A stretch of DNA of 42,219 bases from Planctomycetaceae bacterium. GTDB lineage: Bacteria; Planctomycetota; PLA2. Position 1 is the stretch's first letter. Every line of letters starts with the position of its first letter. Location of the stretch: NCBI GenBank assembly GCA_011525755.1, contig WYBS01000123.1, positions 1 to 42,219 on the forward strand, written 5' to 3'. Position numbers and translations under genes: made by a program. Below are positions 37,196-42,219 of the stretch, piece after piece. The notes under the pieces are model-generated. The model was given only the letters and a program-made list of their open reading frames with translations. It made no database searches and was not told the origin of the DNA.

Positions 37196-38280
37196 GGCGG
37201 CTCTACGGCGACCTCCTGCTGCGGAGGCTTCGTGCCGGGGACCTCATGTGGCCGCTCCGCGCCCTGCGCTCGGGCGTGGGCGCGCTCCTCGGCGAGGCGC
37301 GGCCGCTCCTCGGCACGCTGATCGTCACCTACCGGTGCGACCTCGACTGCGCGATGTGCGACCTTCCCTCCCGCGGCGACCGCCGCCGGGAGCTCGATGC
37401 AGAGGGGCTCCGGGGAGTGCTCGACGCGTTCCGGGATCTCGGCGTCCTCGGCGTCGGCGTGACCGGCGGCGAGCCGCTGCTGCGCGGGGACACGGTCGAC
37501 GTGATCCGCCACGGGACCGAGCGAGGGCTGCTCATGCACCTGAACACGAACGGCTCGCTCGTCGCGGAGGGAACGCCGCGGGCGCTCGCGGACGCGGGCC
37601 TCGCGTCGGTGAACCTCTCGCTCGACGGTCCCGACGCGGAGACGCACGACCGGCTGCGCGGCCGCCCGGGGTCGTTCACCCGGGTCCTCCGCGCGGCCGC
37701 GCGTCTCGTCTCCCTTCCCCGCCGCCCCTACCGCGTCGCGTTCACCTGCGCGCTCGGCCCCGGCAACGCCGGCGGCGCGGAAGCGCTCCTCGCCCGCGCG
37801 CGCGACATGGGCGTCGACCGCGTGGGCTTCCTGCCCGTGCACACACCCAGCGGCGGCGTCGCCAAGGAGGACCGCCGCGCCGCGGAGGCGGCCGCGCGTC
37901 TCGCCGCGTCGAAGGATCCGCTCCTCGACAACTCGCGCGAATACCTCGCGCTCTTCGCCCGGGCCTTCGAGGGCCGGCCGAACCCGGTAAAGTGCCACGC
38001 GCCGAGGACGTCGATCGTCGTCGACTGCTACGGCGCGGTCTATCCCTGCGTCCCCTTGAACGCGGCGCGGAAGCCGGTGGGGGAAGGCGACGTGCGGGCG
38101 CTCTGGCGCTCCGAGACCTACCGGAAGGCGAGGGAGGCGCTCGCGAGCTGCCGCGCCTGCTACTGGAACTGCCACACCGAGATGAACCTCGCGCTCGGGC
38201 GCCTCGCGGGACGCTCCTCCGGCGGCGCGGCCGAGGCGGCGGGGGCAGGCGCCCCCGCATCCGCGGAGGCTGCCCCATGA
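37192..38280 (+). CDS. Radical SAM enzyme with SPASM-like C-terminus (2)
   Basis: 362 residues. CDLDCAMC (Cys49, Cys53, Cys56) carries the SAM cluster. GVTGGEPLLRGD is the GGE loop, LNTNGSLV and VNLSLDGPDAETHDRLRGR follow. The end has KCHAPRTSIVVDCYGAVYPC and CRACYWNCHTEMN, good candidates for SPASM auxiliary-cluster ligands. An N-terminal Arg/Leu-rich stretch (RRLYGDLLLRRLRAG) resembles that of the first enzyme. GTG start overlaps the previous stop; its stop overlaps the glycosyltransferase in ATGA. The tail is Ala/Gly/Pro-rich. Confidence 0.87.
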   Translation: MRRLYGDLLLRRLRAGDLMWPLRALRSGVGALLGEARPLLGTLIVTYRCDLDCAMCDLPSRGDRRRELDAEGLRGVLDAFRDLGVLGVGVTGGEPLLRGDTVDVIRHGTERGLLMHLNTNGSLVAEGTPRALADAGLASVNLSLDGPDAETHDRLRGRPGSFTRVLRAAARLVSLPRRPYRVAFTCALGPGNAGGAEALLARARDMGVDRVGFLPVHTPSGGVAKEDRRAAEAAARLAASKDPLLDNSREYLALFARAFEGRPNPVKCHAPRTSIVVDCYGAVYPCVPLNAARKPVGEGDVRALWRSETYRKAREALASCRACYWNCHTEMNLALGRLAGRSSGGAAEAAGAGAPASAEAAP

Positions 38281-39446
38281 GCGTCTCGCGGGCGAAGCTC
38301 CTCGACCGCATGCTCGGCGGCGCCCTGCTCGGCGCCCTCAGGCCGTGGAAGGCGGCCTCCGACGTCGTCGGCGGCTACCCGAGGCTCCGGGCCGTGCGGG
38401 AGATCGTGGCCGTGAAGTTCTGGGGGATCGGGAACGCGGCGCTCCTTTTGCCCGTGCTCAGGGGACTCAAGGCGAGGTATCCCGGCGCGCGCCTCACCGT
38501 CGTGACGCTCCGGGGCAACGAGCCGCTCTTCGAGGGGGTCGCGGACCGGGCGCTCGCGGTGCGGATGACGCCGGTCTCCGGCGCGTGCCTCGACCTGCTG
38601 CGCGCCGCGGGGACGCTCCGCGCCTCGCGCCCGGATCTCGCGCTCGACTTCGAGCACTACGTCCGGGCGTCGCAGGCGCTCCTCCACCTCTCGGGGGCGA
38701 GGCAGGTGATTGCGTTCGACACGAAGGGGCTCCGCCGCGCGGCGCTCGCCGACGTGCGCGTGCCCTACGACGACACGCGCCACACGGGCGAGAGCTACCT
38801 GGACCTCGCGCGGGCGGCGGGCGCCCGCGAGCGTGCCTACCGTCCCGGCGGGCTCGCGGTCGATCCTTCGGCGGCGGCGCGCGTGGAGGGGTGGTGCCGG
38901 CTCCGGGGCGTGCCCCCGCACCCCCTCGTCATCCTCCACCCGGGATCGGGCGACAACTTCCACGGTCGCCGCTGGCCCACGCGGCGCTTCGGCCTCGTCG
39001 CGCGCCGTCTCGTGGACGAGGCGAAGGCGGTCGTGGCCGTGACGGGCGGGCGCGGCGAGGCGGCGCTCGCGCGCGAGGTCATGGAGGCATCGGAGCGCGA
39101 CGTCTGGGACCTGTCGGGAAGGCTCGACCTGAAGGAGCTCGTTGCCCTTCTCGCGCGGGCGCGATTGCTCGTCTCGAACGACTCGGGGCCCGTGCACCTC
39201 GCGTCCGCGCTCGGCGTGCCCGTGCTCGGCCTCTACGGCCCGAACTCGCCCGCGCTCTACGGGCCGCTCTCGCAGGGAAGCGTCGCCTTCTACGACGCGC
39301 CGCCGTGCAGCCCCTGCATCACCAACTTCAACTACAAGACGAGCCGCTGCCGGAACCCGGTCTGCATCGCCGCGATCGACGCGGAGCCGGTCGTCCGGGC
39401 GGCGCTCTCGCTCCTCGCCGCGCGGCGCGCCGAGGCGGGGGCCTAG
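38277..39446 (+). CDS. Glycosyltransferase family 9 (heptosyltransferase-like)
   Basis: 389 residues, GT-B fold. VKFWGIGNAALLLPVLRGLK is the N-terminal nucleotide-fold start, ILHPGSGDNFHGRRWP the HPGS motif and SNDSGPVHLASALGVPVLGLYGPNSP the second signature of family 9. Near the C-terminus a Cys cluster (CSPCITNFNYKTSRCRNPVC) is seen, as in several GT9 members that lack the classical heptose acceptor. The family builds the inner core of lipopolysaccharide; the donor here is not predictable. Four-base overlap with the upstream radical SAM gene, seven-base gap to the membrane protein. Confidence 0.93.
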   Translation: MSVSRAKLLDRMLGGALLGALRPWKAASDVVGGYPRLRAVREIVAVKFWGIGNAALLLPVLRGLKARYPGARLTVVTLRGNEPLFEGVADRALAVRMTPVSGACLDLLRAAGTLRASRPDLALDFEHYVRASQALLHLSGARQVIAFDTKGLRRAALADVRVPYDDTRHTGESYLDLARAAGARERAYRPGGLAVDPSAAARVEGWCRLRGVPPHPLVILHPGSGDNFHGRRWPTRRFGLVARRLVDEAKAVVAVTGGRGEAALAREVMEASERDVWDLSGRLDLKELVALLARARLLVSNDSGPVHLASALGVPVLGLYGPNSPALYGPLSQGSVAFYDAPPCSPCITNFNYKTSRCRNPVCIAAIDAEPVVRAALSLLAARRAEAGA

Positions 39447-39453
39447 GGCCTCG

Positions 39454-41523
39454 GTGACGCCCTTCCGGCTCGCCCTCCTCGTCGGGATCCTCGCGCTGCT
39501 CGTCCACGCGCGCGCGAAGTGGGGCGGGTTCGTCTTCCACGACGACTACCGCTACGTCGTGAACAACACGGCGATCGAGGAGATCGGGAACCCGCTCCGG
39601 TTCTTCACCGACCTCTCGACCCTCGCGCCGCAGTCGCCCACGACCGACATCTACCGGCCGGTCCGCACGCTCTCGTACGCCGTGATCACGACCTTGGCGG
39701 GGAAGGAGAGCGCCGCGCCGTTCCACATGGCGGGCGTCGTCCTCCATGCCGCGACGGCCGCGCTCCTCGCGCTGCTCCTCCTGAGGGCGGGGCTCGGGGG
39801 GTTCGGGGGCGCCGCCGGCGCGCTCCTCTTCGCGTTCTCGCCGGTAACCGTCGAGGTGACCGCATGGGTCTGCTCGCTCGGCGACGCGTGGTGCGGGCTC
39901 TTCTCGGTCGCGTCGGTGCTCGCGTACGCGGCGGACCGGCGGCTCGTCGCGCTCCTGTCGCTCGTCCTCGCGCTCTTCAGCAAGGAGCACGCCGTCGTCC
40001 TGCCGGGGCTCTGGATCGCGTGGGACCTCTGCGTGCGGCCGGAGCGGCTCTCCGGCGGCGCGTGGCGAAGGACCGTGCTCGCCGGAGCGGTGCCCGCGGC
40101 GGCCCTCGTCCTCGCCTTCCTCCTCTTCCGCGCGGAGGTCGCGGGCGCGAGGATGGAGCAGGTCGGCGAGCCGATCGGGGGGTCGATCCTCTCCGCCGTG
40201 TGGACGATGACGGCGGGCGTCGGCTGGTACGCGGCGACCGTCCTCTTCCCGTACGGGCCGACCTTCGACGCCGTCGTCCAGGTGCGGCAGACGCCCTTCC
40301 ACCCCGGCGTCCTCCTCGGGCTCGCCGTCCTCTCTGCGCTCGCGTACGCGGTCGTCCGCGGCTCCCCGCGCGTCCGGCTCGGCGCCCTGTGGTTCCTCGT
40401 CGCGCTCGTGCCCGTGCACAACGTGTTCGTGCCCCTGAAGATCCCCACCGCGGACCGGTTCCTCTACCTCCCGCTGATGGGGCTCTCGTTCCTTCTCGGG
40501 GAGCTCGCGGAGCGCACGCGACCGCTCGCGGTCCGCTGGATGCCCGCGGCGCTCGCGCTCCTCGCGGTGCTCACCGTGGCCCGGATCGGCGACTGGCGGG
40601 ACGACGAGACGCTCGCCGCCGCGGGGAGGCGCGTCGCTCCGAAGAGCCACCGGCTGATCTGGGAGGAGGCCGCGCTCGCGGCGCAGAAGGCGCAGGAGTA
40701 CCTGCTCAAGGGGGACGCCGATTCCGCCCGCCGGATCGCGTCGCACGCCGCGTCGCGCTACGAGCTCTACCTGAGGAACTCCTACCCGGCCGAGCAGACG
40801 CAGGTCTACGTGGAGCTCGGGGACCTTCTCTTCCTCGTCGCCCAGGCGGGGGACCCGCAGAAGGAGATCGCGCGGAACGCGTTCGGCGCGTACGGCGCGG
40901 CCTTCCTCCTCCAGAGGCAGGGGATCGGCCGGATCACCGAAGAGGAGACGCGCCACACGGCCGAGCGGATGGTCCAGCTCGCGGCCGACCTCGTCGTCGG
41001 CAACGACTCGCCGGGCCCGACGATCGAGACGGGGCTCAGGGCCGCGCACTTCCTCAAGGAGCGCTACGGGTTCGACGACACGGGCGTCCGGGTCGTCTTC
41101 CGGCTCGCGGACAGCATCCGCGTCCGCGGCCAGCAGCCGGGGGAGGCGCGGAAGGGGTTCGACTGGGTGCTCGAGACGGTCGGGAAGCTCGAGGCGAAGG
41201 GGGCGAGCTACCCCTACGTCCGCGCGCAGGCCCGCTTCTATCGCGCGGTCCTCCGGGACCAGGACTTCAACCGGGCGGAGCTCGAGCGCGCCTACCAGGA
41301 GTACGTGGAAGCCACGGCCGATCCCGTCCAGAGGCTGAGGGCGCTCGTCTACGCCGGCCGCTGCGCCTGCACGATCGGCTCGCTCTTCAAGGACGCGACC
41401 TGGACGGCGAAAGGCAAGGAGATCCTCGCGGCGATCCCGGCGGTCGCGGCGCAGGACGGGCTTGTCCTCGACGACCGGCTCCGGAACGAGATCCTCACCA
41501 TCGACAGCGGATGCGGGCGGTAG
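39454..41523 (+). CDS. Polytopic membrane protein, TMTC/DUF1736-like, with helical C-terminus
   Basis: 689 residues from the GTG at 39454, where the membrane domain begins. The opening loop FHDDYRYVVNNTAIEE after the first span has the acidic/aromatic pattern of PMT-like and TMTC (O-mannosyl transfer) proteins; DIYRPVRTLSYAVIT is the next family-like segment. About ten more spans follow to near residue 395. Residues about 420-689 are soluble, helical and TPR-like in spacing (YELYLRNSYPAEQTQVYVELGDLLFLV). In this context it may transfer or flip a sugar or lipid-linked unit; this is inference. Its last 13 bases overlap the next gene. Confidence 0.78.
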   Translation: MTPFRLALLVGILALLVHARAKWGGFVFHDDYRYVVNNTAIEEIGNPLRFFTDLSTLAPQSPTTDIYRPVRTLSYAVITTLAGKESAAPFHMAGVVLHAATAALLALLLLRAGLGGFGGAAGALLFAFSPVTVEVTAWVCSLGDAWCGLFSVASVLAYAADRRLVALLSLVLALFSKEHAVVLPGLWIAWDLCVRPERLSGGAWRRTVLAGAVPAAALVLAFLLFRAEVAGARMEQVGEPIGGSILSAVWTMTAGVGWYAATVLFPYGPTFDAVVQVRQTPFHPGVLLGLAVLSALAYAVVRGSPRVRLGALWFLVALVPVHNVFVPLKIPTADRFLYLPLMGLSFLLGELAERTRPLAVRWMPAALALLAVLTVARIGDWRDDETLAAAGRRVAPKSHRLIWEEAALAAQKAQEYLLKGDADSARRIASHAASRYELYLRNSYPAEQTQVYVELGDLLFLVAQAGDPQKEIARNAFGAYGAAFLLQRQGIGRITEEETRHTAERMVQLAADLVVGNDSPGPTIETGLRAAHFLKERYGFDDTGVRVVFRLADSIRVRGQQPGEARKGFDWVLETVGKLEAKGASYPYVRAQARFYRAVLRDQDFNRAELERAYQEYVEATADPVQRLRALVYAGRCACTIGSLFKDATWTAKGKEILAAIPAVAAQDGLVLDDRLRNEILTIDSGCGR

Positions 41524-42219
41524 GACGGTATCTCTCCCTCGCGGCGGCGGTGCGCCGTGGCACGACGAAGGGCGGCCTCCCGTACAAGCTCACGCTCATC
41601 CTCTCGAGCCGCTGCCCGACGCGGTGCACCTTCTGCTCGATCTGGCGGAACCCGCAGGAGGGCGAGCTCTCGCCCGAGGAGTGGGGGAGGTTCTTCGCGT
41701 CGGCGCGCCATGCCGCCTGGACGAACCTCAGCGGCGGCGAGATCTTCCAGCGCGCGGACCTCCCCGCGATCCTCGACGAGCTCGGCAAGGGGCTTCCGCG
41801 GGTCTGCCTCGTGACGTTCCCGACGACCGGCTACTTCCCGGACCGGCTGATCGACGGCTGCGAGAGGCTCGTCAAGGCGGGCGTTCCGAAGGTCCTCGTG
41901 ACGATCAGCCTCGACGGCCCGCCGGAGACCCACGACCGGCTCCGCGGCCGCGAGGGCGCCCACGCGCGCGCCTGCGAGGCGATGCGGGCGATCCGCGCCG
42001 CGCGGCTCCCGCGGGTCAGCGCCTACTTCGGCATGACGCTCCTTCCCGGGAACCGCGGCGAGGCGGACGCGACCGTCGAAGCCGCCGCGGAGGCCGTGCC
42101 GGGGATCACCGCGAGGGACTTCCACTTCAACCTCGGGATGGAGAGCGGCCACTACTACCGGAACCTCGGGAGCGGGATGCGCGCTCCGGCCGAGGCGCTC
42201 GTCGCGGTCGAGCGGTACC
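41511..42219 (+). CDS. Radical SAM enzyme (3), partial at the window end
   Basis: About 236 residues are visible and the frame is still open at the right edge, so the end is missing. The ATG at 41511 lies 13 bases inside the membrane-protein gene. CPTRCTFC (Cys35, Cys39, Cys42) is the cluster motif, NLSGGEIF the GGE loop, and VTISLDGPPETHDRLRGREG the same segment as in the two upstream radical SAM enzymes. There is no long N-terminal domain, so the enzyme is cut only on the C-terminal side. It is coupled to the rest of the cluster by overlap. Confidence 0.9.
   Translation, partial: MRAVGRYLSLAAAVRRGTTKGGLPYKLTLILSSRCPTRCTFCSIWRNPQEGELSPEEWGRFFASARHAAWTNLSGGEIFQRADLPAILDELGKGLPRVCLVTFPTTGYFPDRLIDGCERLVKAGVPKVLVTISLDGPPETHDRLRGREGAHARACEAMRAIRAARLPRVSAYFGMTLLPGNRGEADATVEAAAEAVPGITARDFHFNLGMESGHYYRNLGSGMRAPAEALVAVERY

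Overview
The window is about 42 kb of very GC-rich DNA (third codon positions are almost all G or C). It comes from a Gram-negative, outer-membrane-bearing bacterium: there is a pilus-type secretin, several lipoproteins with lipoboxes, and a heptosyltransferase-like GT9 enzyme. A membrane Ser/Thr kinase, a secreted tricorn-type protease, sigma-54 with a nitrogen-PTS cluster, and large Ig-like and Gly-rich lipoproteins point to a Planctomycetota-like or similar deep, high-GC lineage (Acidobacteriota, Myxococcota or candidate phyla are alternatives). No 16S rRNA is present, so this placement is an inference. No transposase, integrase, phage gene or CRISPR array was seen.

Layout. (1) 1-9.1 kb: the 3' end of an unknown gene and its terminator. 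Then a tight three-gene set: tricorn-like protease, prolyl oligopeptidase lipoprotein and membrane Ser/Thr kinase. A small zinc-ribbon gene on the minus strand and a short conserved hypothetical gene follow, divergently arranged. (2) 9.4-13.2 kb: tRNA-Ser(GGA) and a secreted hypothetical protein on the minus strand, then the small SRP RNA and the classic dnaX-ybaB-recR replication/repair set. (3) 13.2-16.9 kb: rpoN (sigma-54), truA, hpf, ptsN and ptsH, a version of the rpoN/nitrogen-PTS cluster with truA inserted. (4) 17.2-22.3 kb: a type IV pilus assembly operon pilM-pilN-pilO-pilQ in which the pilO gene appears to be fused to a pilP-like domain, closed by a strong terminator. (5) 22.4-25.6 kb: RNase E/G, then rplU-rpmA-obg behind a recognisable sigma-70 promoter. 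(6) 25.6-30.1 kb: a PilT/PilU retraction-type ATPase, a GspC-like membrane PDZ protein, coaX and pyrC, the last three translationally coupled. (7) 30.1-36.1 kb: two very large lipoproteins with bacterial Ig-like folds; the second has long in-frame poly-Gly tracts. (8) 36.2-42.2 kb: five tightly packed genes, namely radical SAM, radical SAM, GT9 glycosyltransferase, a polytopic TMTC/DUF1736-like membrane protein with a helical C-terminal domain, and a third radical SAM enzyme cut by the window end.

How the genes work together. Regions 2, 3 and 5 are mostly conserved housekeeping. Regions 4 and 6 together supply much of a type IV pilus or type II secretion-like envelope machine: PilM/N/O(P) platform, secretin, retraction ATPase and a GspC-like PDZ protein. 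No pilin, PilB, PilC or prepilin peptidase is in the window. The accessory parts of most interest are the protease-protease-kinase set, the PilO-PilP fusion, the two surface lipoproteins and, above all, the triple radical SAM/glycosyltransferase cluster, whose product cannot be deduced from sequence alone. Ten copies of a G5-N(3-4)-G5 motif are scattered through the window, most in spacers, and nothing annotated explains them.
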